Shown here in pieces: positions 36,673-46,358 of a stretch of 64,000 nt of DNA (positions within the stretch are counted from its first letter, which is position 1; each line of letters starts with the position of its first letter). The translations under genes were made by a program, and so were the position numbers. The notes below the pieces were generated by a model. The model ran no database searches. It saw nothing but the letters and a program-made list of their open reading frames with translations, and was not told where the DNA came from. Source of the DNA: a bacterium (GTDB lineage: Bacteria > Bacillota > Clostridia > Lachnospirales > Lachnospiraceae). The DNA lies in contig JAQXMB010000168.1 in NCBI GenBank assembly GCA_029012425.1, positions 1-64,000 of the forward strand, in the 5' to 3' direction.

Positions 36673-36709
36673 CGGAGATAGCGCAGAAAGTCAATAGCAC
36701 AGAATTGTG

Positions 36710-36751
36710 AAACACTAGCACGAATTTGAAATTGTGCTAGTGTTTATCTTT
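36710..36751 (+). terminator. Intrinsic terminator of the second sensor operon
   Basis: AAACACTAGCAC (36710-36721) pairs perfectly with GTGCTAGTGTTT (36734-36745), followed by ATCTTTT. Confidence 0.85.
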
Positions 36752-36819
36752 TGCGCACAAAAGGTGCTTAAAAATTTGAAGATACTCATAAATTTGTCCT
36801 ATCGTATTTGTGTTATCTT

Positions 36820-36835
36820 ACTTGTGTAAACAAGT
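36820..36835. promoter_or_regulatory. AraR-like operator upstream of the ChvE-like importer
   Basis: ACTTGT-GTAA-ACAAGT is a perfect 16-bp palindrome that matches the length and layout of the AraR consensus ATTTGT-ACGT-ACAAAT. A TATAAT box (36853-36858) lies 17 bp downstream, so the palindrome covers the -35 region. Its half-sites are the same as those in the arabinose operon operator at 144-177. Confidence 0.65.
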
Positions 36836-36852
36836 TCTGGCTCTTTCTTACA

Positions 36853-36858
36853 TATAAT
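36853..36858 (+). promoter_or_regulatory. -10 box of the ChvE-like importer operon
   Basis: A perfect TATAAT, 35 bp before the ATG. The -35 region is poor and is occupied by the AraR-like palindrome, which suggests a regulated promoter that may need an activator. Confidence 0.5.
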
Positions 36859-36892
36859 TAGAGCAGAAAAAAAATTAGGGAGGTATTTTCAC

Positions 36893-37969
36893 ATGAAAAG
36901 AAAAGTACTCAGCGTTTTACTTTGTGTAGCAATGGCTGCAACAATGTTAGTAGGATGCGGAAGCAAGAAAGCAGATGCCGGATCATCAGGCGGCGGATTA
37001 GTTGGTGTAGCAATGCCCACGAAAGATTTACAGCGTTGGAATCAGGATGGTTCTAACATGGAGAAAGAGTTGAAGGCAGCCGGTTATGATGTAGACCTTC
37101 AGTACGCTTCAAACGATGTAGCAACTCAGGTTTCTCAGATTGAGAACATGATTTCTAACGGATGTAAGATGTTAGTAATCGCTTCTATCGATGGTGAGTC
37201 TCTTGGAACAGTTCTTGCTCAGGCTAAGGACGCTAAGATTCCTGTAATCGCATATGACCGTTTGATCATGAAGTCAGATGCAGTTACATATTATGCAACA
37301 TTTGATAACTATATGGTTGGAACCAAGCAGGGCGAGTACATTGTTAAGGCATTGGATCTTGACAACGCAGCAGGACCGTTTAACTTAGAGATCTTCACCG
37401 GTGACCCTGGTGACAACAACGCCAGATTCTTCTATGGCGGAGCTATGGATGTACTTCAGAAATACATCGACGAAGGCAAGTTAATCGTTAAGTCCGGACA
37501 GGTTGATTTCGAGACAGTTGCTACAGCAAACTGGGATAGCGCTAAGGCTCAGGAGAGAATGGAGAACATCATTTCTTCTTATTATGCTGATGGAACACAG
37601 TTGGATGTAGTTCTTTGCTCAAACGACTCTACCGCATTTGGTGTTGAGAACGCTCTTGAAGCAAACTACACAGGCGCATGGCCGGTAATCACCGGACAGG
37701 ATTGCGATATCGCAAATGTTAAGAACATGATTGCCGGAAAGCAGTCAATGTCTATCTTCAAGGATACCCGTACATTAGCAACTCAGGTAGTAGCTATGGT
37801 TGACGCAGTTATGAAGGGCGGCGAGCCTCCGATTAACGATACAAAGAGCTATGACAATGGTACAGGAATCATTCCTTCATACCTTTGCGAGCCTGTATTC
37901 GCAGATGTTAACAACTACAAAGAGCTGTTAATCGATTCTGGATACTATACAGAGGATCAGTTGAAATAA
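36893..37969 (+). CDS. ChvE-like sugar ABC transporter substrate-binding lipoprotein
   Basis: 358 residues. Signal peptide with lipobox LVGC (Cys22). The mature domain starts VGVAMPTKDLQRWNQDG and continues ASNDVATQVSQIENMI, GCKMLVIASIDG, AYDRLIMKSDAVTYYATFDN and ITGQDCD, the pattern of ChvE, the binding protein for L-arabinose, D-xylose, galactose and related aldoses. It delivers sugar to the next two proteins. GGGAGG precedes the ATG. A hairpin after the gene probably lets it be made in excess. Confidence 0.93.
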   Translation: MKRKVLSVLLCVAMAATMLVGCGSKKADAGSSGGGLVGVAMPTKDLQRWNQDGSNMEKELKAAGYDVDLQYASNDVATQVSQIENMISNGCKMLVIASIDGESLGTVLAQAKDAKIPVIAYDRLIMKSDAVTYYATFDNYMVGTKQGEYIVKALDLDNAAGPFNLEIFTGDPGDNNARFFYGGAMDVLQKYIDEGKLIVKSGQVDFETVATANWDSAKAQERMENIISSYYADGTQLDVVLCSNDSTAFGVENALEANYTGAWPVITGQDCDIANVKNMIAGKQSMSIFKDTRTLATQVVAMVDAVMKGGEPPINDTKSYDNGTGIIPSYLCEPVFADVNNYKELLIDSGYYTEDQLK

Positions 37970-37990
37970 TCATCTATGATGAAATGATAG

Positions 37991-38017
37991 CAGGCGGGAA
38001 GATATTTCCCGCCTGTT
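37991..38017 (+). terminator. Hairpin between binding-protein and ATPase genes
   Basis: CAGGCGGGAA (37991-38000) pairs with TTCCCGCCTG (38006-38015) followed by a weak TTAAT tail. Likely a partial terminator or 3'-end protector inside the operon. Confidence 0.55.
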
Positions 38018-38060
38018 AATAAGATAGCACATATTTTTTGATTTTTTGGGAGGGATACAA

Positions 38061-39605
38061 TTGGCGAACATATTATTGGAAATGAAAAATATCACCAAAA
38101 CATTCCCTGGCGTAAAAGCACTTGACAATGTGAATCTGAAGGTCGAAGAGGGCGAGATTCATGCATTGGTTGGTGAAAACGGCGCGGGTAAGTCGACCCT
38201 GATGAATGTACTGAGTGGAATCTATCCCTATGGTACCTATGAAGGTGATATCATTTATAATGGTGAGGTTTGTAAGTTCAACCACATCAAGGATAGTGAG
38301 GAACGCGGTATTGTTATTATCCATCAGGAGCTGGCGCTGATTCCTTATATGACCATTGGCGAAAACATGTTCCTTGGAAACGAGAAGAAAAAAGGAGCAG
38401 CTATCGACTGGCAGGAGACCTATGGTCAGGCAGATAAATATTTGAAAACAGTAGGCTTGAAGGAGTCTTCAAGAACATTGATTAAAGATATCGGTGTTGG
38501 AAAGCAACAGTTGGTAGAGATTGCCAAGGCATTGGCAAAAAATGCAAAGCTTCTTATTTTGGATGAGCCCACAGCATCCTTGAATGAGTCTGATTCGAAG
38601 GCGTTGTTGGATTTGATGCTTCAATTCAAAAAAGAAGGAATGACTTCGATTATTATATCTCATAAACTGAATGAGATTTCTTATGTGGCAGATAAGATTA
38701 CAGTTATTCGAGACGGAAGTACGATTGAGACATTGGATAAGAAGACCGATGACATCAATGAGGCTCGTATTATTCAGGGAATGGTAGGCCGCGAGCTTAC
38801 CGATCGTTTCCCGAAGCGTGAGAAGATGCCGGTTGGAGATGTGAGTCTTGAGGTGAAGAACTGGAATGTTTATCATCCACTGTATACAGAGCGCAAGGTT
38901 GTTGACGATGTCAGCATAAAGGTACACAGAGGTGAGGTTGTAGGTATCTCAGGTTTGATGGGAGCCGGCCGTACCGAGCTTGCAATGAGTATTTTTGGTA
39001 AGAGCTACGGAACCAATATCAGTGGTCAGCTCTTCCTGGATGGAAAAGAAGTAGTCTTAAAAAATGTACACGATGCAATCAAACATGGCATCGCGTATGT
39101 AACGGAAGACCGAAAAGGTAACGGTCTGATTTTGTCAAATCCGATTTCGATTAACACAACGCTTGCAAATATGGATGCAGTATCTACCAGAGGCAGGATT
39201 GACAAGGATAAGGAGTATGCGGTTGCTGTTGAATATAAGGAAAAACTGAGAACCAAATGCCCGACTGTTATGCAGAATGTAGGTAACCTGAGTGGTGGAA
39301 ATATGCAGAAGGTTTTGCTTGGAAAGTGGATGTTTACCGATGCAGACATCATGATTTTGGATGAACCCACCAGAGGTATTGATGTTGGAGCAAAGTATGA
39401 GATTTACTGCATTATCAATCAGCTTGTGGCTGAAGGAAAATCCGTTATCGTGATTTCTTCAGAGCTTCCGGAGATTCTTGGTATGTGTGACAGAATCTAT
39501 GTAATGAATGAAGGAAAAATGGTTGGAGAGCTGATGGCAGAGGAAGCTTCACAGGAGCGGATCATGTCAATGATCGTACAAACAGGCGAGAGCAAAGGGG
39601 AGTAA
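38061..39605 (+). CDS. Sugar ABC transporter ATP-binding protein (GguA/MmsA-like)
   Basis: 514 residues, two fused ABC domains. First domain: Walker [10 protein letters not shown], signature region [16 protein letters not shown], Walker [13 protein letters not shown]; second domain: degenerate P-loop GLMGAGRTE, signature [14 protein letters not shown] and Walker [12 protein letters not shown]. It energises the importer of the flanking ChvE-like protein and permease. I prefer the TTG start at 38061, six bp after a GGGAGGG site, which gives the standard N-terminus leading to [14 protein letters not shown]; the frame is open to 38046. Confidence 0.92.
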   Translation: MANILLEMKNITKTFPGVKALDNVNLKVEEGEIHALVGENGAGKSTLMNVLSGIYPYGTYEGDIIYNGEVCKFNHIKDSEERGIVIIHQELALIPYMTIGENMFLGNEKKKGAAIDWQETYGQADKYLKTVGLKESSRTLIKDIGVGKQQLVEIAKALAKNAKLLILDEPTASLNESDSKALLDLMLQFKKEGMTSIIISHKLNEISYVADKITVIRDGSTIETLDKKTDDINEARIIQGMVGRELTDRFPKREKMPVGDVSLEVKNWNVYHPLYTERKVVDDVSIKVHRGEVVGISGLMGAGRTELAMSIFGKSYGTNISGQLFLDGKEVVLKNVHDAIKHGIAYVTEDRKGNGLILSNPISINTTLANMDAVSTRGRIDKDKEYAVAVEYKEKLRTKCPTVMQNVGNLSGGNMQKVLLGKWMFTDADIMILDEPTRGIDVGAKYEIYCIINQLVAEGKSVIVISSELPEILGMCDRIYVMNEGKMVGELMAEEASQERIMSMIVQTGESKGE

Positions 39606-39608
39606 ACT

Positions 39609-40781
39609 ATGAATAAGAATAATATTTTACAAATGGTAAAAAAGTATACAATGATCATTGTATTGGTCCTTGTTACACTGTTTTTTGCATGGCAGACAGG
39701 TGGTAAGATTCTCTTACCCCAGAATGTTAACAACTTGATTTTACAGAATGCATATGTATTCGTACTTGCAACCGGTATGTTGTTATGTATCTTAACCGGA
39801 GGTAACATTGACCTTTCTGTTGGTTCGGTTGTCTGCTTCGTCGGAGCAGTCGGAGCAACCCTGATGGAGAGTAAAAACATGAATGTCGGTCTTGCGATTG
39901 CTGTTATGGTTCTGATTGGTATTGCAATCGGTGCATGGCAGGGAGCATGGATTGCATTTGTACGCGTCCCGCCCTTTATCGTAACACTGGCAGGTATGCT
40001 TGTATTCCGTGGACTCAGTAATGTCGTATTAAATGGTCAGACCGTATCGTTAACATCAGAGGCCTTCGTTAAGCTTTTTGGTGGCGGAGCTGATTGTTAT
40101 GTTCCTGAGCTGTTTAATATCGGTGGTTTGAACGGAGCTTGTCTTGTTGCAGGAATCGCTGTTTGTATCATCTACATATTTGTTCAGATTAAAGATCGTG
40201 CAAGCCGAATGAAAAAGGGTTATGAGACAGAAAGTCTTACTAAGACAATTATTCGTACTGTATTAATCTGTCTGGTTGTAATTGCCTTTACCATTAAGCT
40301 TTCACAGCACAAGGGTATTCCTACCGCGTTAATCTGGGTAGCAGTTGTTATTTTGATTTATGGTTATATCACAGCAAATACAACAACCGGTCGTTACTTC
40401 TACGCAGTAGGTGGTAATGAGAAAGCAACAAAGCTTTCCGGAATTAATACAAACAAGGTTTACTTCCTTGCGTATACCAACATGGGATTGCTTTCTGCTC
40501 TGGCCGGAATGCTTACCATTGCTCGTATGACTTCTGCACAGCCGACTTACGGTCAGAACTACGAGATGGACGCCATCGGCTCCTGCTTTATCGGTGGTGC
40601 CTCTGCATACGGTGGAACCGGAACAGTTCCCGGAGTTATCGTCGGTGCGCTATTGATGGGTGTCATCAATCTTGGTATGTCAATCATGGGTGTAGATGCA
40701 AACTATCAGAAGGTCGTTAAAGGTCTTGTACTGCTCGGAGCAGTAATCTTCGATGTAGTAAACAAGAAGAACGACAGATAA
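39609..40781 (+). CDS. Sugar ABC transporter permease (GguB/MmsB/XylH-like)
   Basis: 390 residues, about 10 transmembrane segments, BPD_transp_2 family: ATGMLLCILTGGNIDLSVGS (about 55-74), VPPFIVTLAGMLVFRG, GIPTALIWVAVV and a C-terminal GSCFIGGASAYGGTGTVPG. It is longer than RbsC-type permeases because of an extra loop (about 195-225), typical of the XylH/GguB group. It forms the channel alone as a homodimer with the ATPase. The gene starts 3 bp after the ATPase stop; a terminator follows. Confidence 0.93.
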   Translation: MNKNNILQMVKKYTMIIVLVLVTLFFAWQTGGKILLPQNVNNLILQNAYVFVLATGMLLCILTGGNIDLSVGSVVCFVGAVGATLMESKNMNVGLAIAVMVLIGIAIGAWQGAWIAFVRVPPFIVTLAGMLVFRGLSNVVLNGQTVSLTSEAFVKLFGGGADCYVPELFNIGGLNGACLVAGIAVCIIYIFVQIKDRASRMKKGYETESLTKTIIRTVLICLVVIAFTIKLSQHKGIPTALIWVAVVILIYGYITANTTTGRYFYAVGGNEKATKLSGINTNKVYFLAYTNMGLLSALAGMLTIARMTSAQPTYGQNYEMDAIGSCFIGGASAYGGTGTVPGVIVGALLMGVINLGMSIMGVDANYQKVVKGLVLLGAVIFDVVNKKNDR

Positions 40782-40792
40782 GATATTTGAAA

Positions 40793-40832
40793 AAAACAGC
40801 GGGTGTGGCTGATTGCCACACCTGTTTTTTTT
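40793..40832 (+). terminator. Intrinsic terminator of the ChvE-like importer operon
   Basis: AAACAGCGGGTGTGGC pairs with GCCACACC-TGTTT across a short loop, followed by a T8 run. Confidence 0.85.
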
Positions 40833-40937
40833 GGAAGAAAAAAGTAGTCACTATTGTAAAAAGTTGTGTTATACTGTTACGAGGGTATGCCGATAAAGAT
40901 GATATCAGCTACAAGAAAAAAGAAAGGCACAAATGAT

Positions 40938-42794
40938 ATGAAGTCTAGGCTTTGGATTCGAAGATTTTTTTTAATATGTTATGATGTCTGTGCGGTTGTG
41001 CTGGCGAGTATATTGGCGCTTGCAGTTCGTTTTGATTTTCGCTTTACACAGATTCCGAAGATATATTTAGATACGCTGTGGAATGAACTGATTTTTTCGG
41101 AGCTTCTGATGATTGCTGCATTTTCATTTTTTCGGATGTATTCGAGCTTGTGGAGCTATGCGGGAACAACAGAGATGATTTATGTCGTGTGTGCATGTGT
41201 GGTGGATGGCGTTGGCAATATGCTGATTTATCTGTTCACGGCAAAGGAGGCAGTTGGTTACCCGATGCCGCGAAGCTTCTATTTCCTCTACATAATGTTC
41301 ATCACTGCACTGACGATATTCGGAAGATATCTGTATCGTGCAGCCAGATCTGTGAAGGGACGACTTTCCAAAAGCGGAGAGGAGCGGCGCCGCGTTCTTT
41401 TGATCGGAGCCGGAGCAGCGGGAAGCTCGCTCATTAAGGAGATAAGCTCAAGTGCATTGATCAACAAACAGGTGATTGGAATTATCGATGATGCACCGGA
41501 AAAAAAAGGTACTTTTATTCATGGCGTGAAGGTTGTCGGAACAAGAGATGATATTGTTTCGATTGCGGAGACGCAGTATGTTGACGAAATCATTATTGCG
41601 CTTCCATCAGCAAGTGCCAAGGAAATAAAAGCAATTGTTGAGATCTGTAAGGAAACCGGATGTGAACTGAAGCGACTGCCCGGTATTTATCAGCTGGTAA
41701 ATGGTGAGGTGAGTGTCAGCAAGCTGAAGGATGTGGATGTGAACGATTTACTTGGAAGAGATCCGATTGAAGTAGATCTGGATTCGATTATGGACTATGT
41801 CTCAGGCAAGGTCGTGCTTATTACTGGTGGAGGAGGATCAATTGGTAGTGAGTTGTGCCGGCAAATCGCGATGCATCAGCCGAAACAGCTGGTAATTGTT
41901 GATATTTATGAGAATAATGCCTATGCAATTCAGCAGGAATTGATTCGAAGCTGCCCGGAACTGAATCTGGCAGTATGTATTGCATCAGTAAGAAATACAA
42001 AACGAATGGATGACATTTTTGCAACCTATCATCCGGATATTGTATATCACGCAGCTGCACATAAGCATGTGCCGCTGATGGAGGATTCCCCGAATGAGGC
42101 GGTGAAAAACAATGTACTCGGTACGCTCAAGGTTGTTCAGGCAGCAGACCGATACGGAGTAAAGAGATTCGTCATGATCTCAACCGATAAAGCTGTGAAT
42201 CCCACCAATATTATGGGTGCGACAAAGCGGCTCTGTGAAATGATCATTCAGACCTACAATAATCGCTCGAAAACGGAATTTGTGGCAGTACGATTTGGGA
42301 ATGTGCTTGGAAGCAATGGAAGTGTCATCCCGCTGTTTAAAAAGCAGATTGAGGAGGGTGGTCCGGTTACCGTTACTCACCCGGATATCATTCGCTATTT
42401 CATGACAATTCCGGAGGCAGTTTCTCTGGTACTTCAGGCAGGCGCCTATGCCAAGGGCGGTGAAATCTTTGTACTTGATATGGGTGAGCCGGTTAAGATA
42501 CTGGATCTTGCAAGGAATTTGATCCTTTTGTCGGGACATCGTCCGGATGAGGATATTCAAATTGTATTTACAGGATTAAGACCCGGTGAAAAACTCTATG
42601 AAGAGATGCTCATGGAGGAAGAAGGACTTCAAGATACGGCAAATAAGATGATTCATATTGGGAAGCCGATTGATTTTGATGAAGAGCATTTTTTGCAGCA
42701 GTTGGAAGAATTGAAGGAATATGTGGTGACAGAGCCGACAGATATCAAGCAGCGGGTGCAGGCGATCGTGCCCAGCTATTCTATTCATAACTAA
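40938..42794 (+). CDS. Membrane-bound UDP-sugar 4,6-dehydratase-like protein (CapD/PglF family)
   Basis: 618 residues from the ATG at 40938; in-frame ATGs at 40887 and 40899 are alternatives. About four transmembrane helices (residues 9-125) precede a first Rossmann domain (VLLIGAGAAGSSLIKEI) and a second one (VLITGGGGSIGSELCRQI) that is the extended-SDR catalytic domain. STDKAVNPTNIMGATKR shows Met in place of the usual catalytic Tyr, as in PglF-type UDP-GlcNAc 4,6-dehydratases. These enzymes make activated deoxy-amino sugars for capsule, glycoprotein or flagellin glycans. It stands alone between terminators, with no glycosyltransferase nearby. Confidence 0.88.
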   Translation: MKSRLWIRRFFLICYDVCAVVLASILALAVRFDFRFTQIPKIYLDTLWNELIFSELLMIAAFSFFRMYSSLWSYAGTTEMIYVVCACVVDGVGNMLIYLFTAKEAVGYPMPRSFYFLYIMFITALTIFGRYLYRAARSVKGRLSKSGEERRRVLLIGAGAAGSSLIKEISSSALINKQVIGIIDDAPEKKGTFIHGVKVVGTRDDIVSIAETQYVDEIIIALPSASAKEIKAIVEICKETGCELKRLPGIYQLVNGEVSVSKLKDVDVNDLLGRDPIEVDLDSIMDYVSGKVVLITGGGGSIGSELCRQIAMHQPKQLVIVDIYENNAYAIQQELIRSCPELNLAVCIASVRNTKRMDDIFATYHPDIVYHAAAHKHVPLMEDSPNEAVKNNVLGTLKVVQAADRYGVKRFVMISTDKAVNPTNIMGATKRLCEMIIQTYNNRSKTEFVAVRFGNVLGSNGSVIPLFKKQIEEGGPVTVTHPDIIRYFMTIPEAVSLVLQAGAYAKGGEIFVLDMGEPVKILDLARNLILLSGHRPDEDIQIVFTGLRPGEKLYEEMLMEEEGLQDTANKMIHIGKPIDFDEEHFLQQLEELKEYVVTEPTDIKQRVQAIVPSYSIHN

Positions 42795-42805
42795 GAAAAA
42801 TCATA

Positions 42806-42841
42806 CCCCGGTGGCAGTGCTCTGTTACCGGGGATTTGCTT
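42806..42841 (+). terminator. Intrinsic terminator after the dehydratase gene
   Basis: CCCCGGTGGCAG (42806-42817) pairs with CTGTTACCGGGG (42822-42833), followed by ATTTGCTTTT. Confidence 0.75.
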
Positions 42842-42948
42842 TTCGCATGATTTGTCCGGATTATTTGATTCAGTATAGCGCAATTCATAGGAAATGTGCT
42901 ATACTTCTATTCATAAATGCACGATTGATAATGCAGAAAGAGGAATTT

Positions 42949-45081
42949 ATGAGAAAAAGATTTTTGGCAGCAACGCTGCTTATGACAGTACTTTTTACCG
43001 CTTTTTCCGGGAATGTCAGCTCTCTTCAGGCAGCACAGCTTCGCACGGAAGAGACTGATAAGTTGCTCGAGACCGCGGTAGAGGATATGAAGAATGGAAA
43101 CTATGCCAGCGGCGAGGCACTGGTGCTGGTTGATTCTATGCAGTATGGTGCACTTGTAAAAGAGGGTGCCTACCGAATAGATCCTGATATCACAATAGAA
43201 AAAGTAAATGATTTTGGAGAGGCACAGTCGGACAGCAAAAAGAGCAGCTATGTCGTGCATCTGACCTCTGATAAGTACAGCACGCAGCAATTGATGGAAA
43301 TTGCGCTGAAGCAATATAATGTACGCGCGGTAGCACCGAATCAATATCATGAGATACAGGAGGTAAATACCTCTGTTTATCAATGGTATTTGGATGGAAA
43401 TAATACAAGTAAAGGAATCAACTTTTCAAAACAAAAAGTGAGCCAACAGACAACGCCTGTAATTGCAGTGATTGATACGGGTGTGAATTACCGACACGAG
43501 GATTTAAAGGATATCATGTGGATCAATCCGTATCAGGACCGGTTACCGGGAGTATACGGATATGACTTTGGCGATAATGATGATGATCCGATGGATCAAT
43601 ACGGACACGGTAGTCATGTGGCCGGGATTGCAGCGGCAACACAGAAGAACGGCATCGGAATGGATGGAGTGGCCAAGGCGCAGATTATGGCGGTGAAGGC
43701 TACCGCGGGAACCGATGTAACATTGGCTGATTCGGCGATTTTGGCTTCGTTTCAGTATGTGTACAGTGCTTTGGAATTGGGAGTCAATATCCGTGCCGTC
43801 AATTGTTCATGGAACGGAAGCCCGGATACAAACGGCATTTTGAATGAGATTATTAACAAAATCGGAGAAAAAGGCGCACTTACCGTCTTTGCGGCAGGCA
43901 ATAGCAGCTGTAACTGGGATGGTGTGGCAAAAGAGAAACTGGTAACGCCGTATGATTTGGACAACCCCTATGTAGTAATTGTTGGTGCATCCAACAATAA
44001 AGACTGTCTGGCCAGATTTTCTGATTATGGAGCGACGAGTGTTGATCTGATGGCTCCGGGTACGAGCATTATCTCTGCAGGAGTTAAAAAATACTATTTC
44101 CCGGATGTGCTGGATTCCGATTCCAGAAAGCGGACATCGCTTTATTATAATCAGTGTATGAATGATTCGGAGAATATTCTTATTTCCGGACAAGATTTTG
44201 ATGACATTTACACCGCGCAACAGCTGGGAATTCCGACCAGTTATTCCGTGGATATTTCTTATCATCTGGATGGGGATAACCAATATATTAAGCTTGATGC
44301 GATTCTGGACAATCGACCGGATTACTTATCTGAGATAGCAGGCTCCATGTATGTGGATGTAACAGATTTAAATCTGGACCCCAACCGGAGTTACTATGTC
44401 AGCTTCTTGCAGGCGGTAGAGGTCGGCGATGATTTGTACTGGGAAAATATGAATATGCTCAGTAAGCCGGGAGAAAGCAGTCGTTTTGCTTTCAGTAACG
44501 GGCGTACATATTTCAGACTGGTTGGAATCAGTATCCAGGAAGGCGGATATCATCAAAAAGTAAGCTATTGCTTTGATAATCTGAGTATATCAATCGCTGA
44601 TCTGGCAGAGGAAGATCTCGTAGAGTATATGTCCATTGAGGGTACTTCCATGGCCGCACCGGTTGTTTCCGGTGCCGTGGCGACTCTGTCGGCTGCAAAT
44701 CCGGCTGCAAATGCAAAAACACTCAGAAAAATACTGACCGGCTGTGTGAGAAAGGTAGATGCACTTGGCGATAAGTGTATTACCGGTGGAATTATCGATT
44801 TAAGTAAACTGTATACACAGACAACGAAAGTTACGCTGAATAAAAGTACCGCAAGCATAAAGTACGGAAAAACGCTGACACTCAAGGCAAAGGTGACACC
44901 GAAATATGCGACAAATGCGAAGGTGAAGTGGACGAGCAGCAATACAAAATATGCAACCGTCTCAAGCAAAGGCGTTGTGAAGGTGAAGAAAGCGGGGATT
45001 GGGCATACCGTAAAAATCACGGCAACCACCACGGATGGAAGCAAGAAAAAAGCGATATGCAGGATTTCGATTAAGAAATAA
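42949..45081 (+). CDS. Secreted subtilisin-like serine protease with inserted domain and Ig-like tail
   Basis: 710 residues from the ATG at 42949 (AGAGGA site). A signal peptide (about 1-29) and a propeptide-like region precede the S8 catalytic domain with the triad Asp176 (AVIDTGVN), His220 (YGHGSHVAG) and Ser567 (GTSMAAP). The oxyanion Asn is at about 318, so about 249 residues separate it from the Ser, against about 65 in subtilisin: an extra domain of roughly 180 residues is inserted. The C-terminus (about 630-710) is a bacterial Ig-like (Big_2) domain rich in Lys and Thr, probably for cell-surface association. The next gene follows after 31 bp without a terminator. Confidence 0.92.
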   Translation: MRKRFLAATLLMTVLFTAFSGNVSSLQAAQLRTEETDKLLETAVEDMKNGNYASGEALVLVDSMQYGALVKEGAYRIDPDITIEKVNDFGEAQSDSKKSSYVVHLTSDKYSTQQLMEIALKQYNVRAVAPNQYHEIQEVNTSVYQWYLDGNNTSKGINFSKQKVSQQTTPVIAVIDTGVNYRHEDLKDIMWINPYQDRLPGVYGYDFGDNDDDPMDQYGHGSHVAGIAAATQKNGIGMDGVAKAQIMAVKATAGTDVTLADSAILASFQYVYSALELGVNIRAVNCSWNGSPDTNGILNEIINKIGEKGALTVFAAGNSSCNWDGVAKEKLVTPYDLDNPYVVIVGASNNKDCLARFSDYGATSVDLMAPGTSIISAGVKKYYFPDVLDSDSRKRTSLYYNQCMNDSENILISGQDFDDIYTAQQLGIPTSYSVDISYHLDGDNQYIKLDAILDNRPDYLSEIAGSMYVDVTDLNLDPNRSYYVSFLQAVEVGDDLYWENMNMLSKPGESSRFAFSNGRTYFRLVGISIQEGGYHQKVSYCFDNLSISIADLAEEDLVEYMSIEGTSMAAPVVSGAVATLSAANPAANAKTLRKILTGCVRKVDALGDKCITGGIIDLSKLYTQTTKVTLNKSTASIKYGKTLTLKAKVTPKYATNAKVKWTSSNTKYATVSSKGVVKVKKAGIGHTVKITATTTDGSKKKAICRISIKK

Positions 45082-45112
45082 AAAAATGAATTTGAAGTGA
45101 TTTGGAGGAGAA

Positions 45113-46339
45113 ATGAAAACAGTCATAAAACGAATGGCAGCAATTGCTGTTGCATGTGCAATTGTAATTGTGACACCTGTTGTGGCTATGGCAGAAGTAT
45201 CCACACAGACGACTTTTGTAAGACAGGATTCACCGATGCTTGGACAGGGTGGATATATTTACTATATCAGAACCAATGATGAAAATGCGATGTCTGAAAT
45301 ATATCGCAAAAATGTATCAACCGGAAAAGAGTCATTGGTTGTCTCGTGTGACAATGTGATAAACAAAATGCAAATCAGTGGTCAGAAGCTATACTATTCC
45401 TGTGCGGATGAGACAGAATTCGGATTTGATACATATTGTTGCGACTTAAACGGCACAAATGATGAGTTTTGCTGCGAGGGAACCATTGCATATGCAGACA
45501 GCGTGAATGTGTATGCAATTAAGCTTCTTGAGGATGGATCGAGCAAGCTGTATCAGAAAAATCTCCTGACCGGAAAACAGACATCCATCAAGACGGTTAA
45601 GAGTAACGAAGTGATTGAATTTGTTACGAATATCAATGGAGACAGTTACTATTATGTTTATCGTTCCGGCGATAGCAGACTGATTCTGTATCTGCTTGGT
45701 AACGGAAGAAAAAAGCCGGTAAAGGTTGCGATTGAGAAGAATTCCAAGAGCAATGAAGGAAATTACCTGATGGTTTCGGATGTGAAGAACATCAACAATG
45801 AACTGTACTACAATTACGGATGCTATCAGGGAAGCGGCGGCTTCTGGTGCGGTAATATCAAAAAGCTTACCGTAGACGGTGAGAAAAAGACCATCTGCAA
45901 GAATATCAATGATGACAGACTGCTTGTGGGAAACAATGAGTTGTATTATTCTTCACTCGCCGGAGACAATTATAAGTACAATCTGCAGACAGGAAAAAAG
46001 AGCAAATACTCACTTGCTTATGAGGCAAAAGTCAGCTATACCATCGTTGGTGACAAAACCTATATGGCTGATGTATCCGATAAGAATAAGATTCGTATCT
46101 CAAGATTCCGTTCGGGTACTGCCAGACAGACACTTACAAAAAATTTCATTTCCTTCGCGTTTAAGCAAAAATCACAGATCAACTACAGTGTAACTGTAAA
46201 ACCGGTTGGAATTTATAATATGATTTGCGTCACAGGAATTGATTTTAGCGACCAGAATTATGGTTGGAGAGGAAGACTTGACTCTATTGACTGGTATATT
46301 ACGGATCGCTCGGGCAAAGTGCTTGGAAACTTTCGCTAG
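45113..46339 (+). CDS. Secreted protein, probable beta-propeller (DUF5050-like)
   Basis: 408 residues with a signal peptide (about 1-28, cleavage near AMA-EV). The mature part has repeated blades with alternating Tyr-rich strands such as GGYIYYIRTND, GQKLYYSCADE, NNELYYNYGCY and NNELYYSSLAG, which resemble the DUF5050 beta-propeller repeats common in clostridial secreted proteins. No catalytic motif is visible. It is 31 bp after the secreted protease in what is probably the same transcript (GGAGG site before the ATG) and may be a binding partner or substrate of it (inference). Confidence 0.6.
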   Translation: MKTVIKRMAAIAVACAIVIVTPVVAMAEVSTQTTFVRQDSPMLGQGGYIYYIRTNDENAMSEIYRKNVSTGKESLVVSCDNVINKMQISGQKLYYSCADETEFGFDTYCCDLNGTNDEFCCEGTIAYADSVNVYAIKLLEDGSSKLYQKNLLTGKQTSIKTVKSNEVIEFVTNINGDSYYYVYRSGDSRLILYLLGNGRKKPVKVAIEKNSKSNEGNYLMVSDVKNINNELYYNYGCYQGSGGFWCGNIKKLTVDGEKKTICKNINDDRLLVGNNELYYSSLAGDNYKYNLQTGKKSKYSLAYEAKVSYTIVGDKTYMADVSDKNKIRISRFRSGTARQTLTKNFISFAFKQKSQINYSVTVKPVGIYNMICVTGIDFSDQNYGWRGRLDSIDWYITDRSGKVLGNFR

Positions 46340-46358
46340 ATGAGGAGGCATGGAAAAA

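Noticed and set aside
40854-40875. Promoter TTGTAA/TATACT before the dehydratase gene
   Set aside because: The spacing of 10 bp is too short, and no other -35 box fits well.
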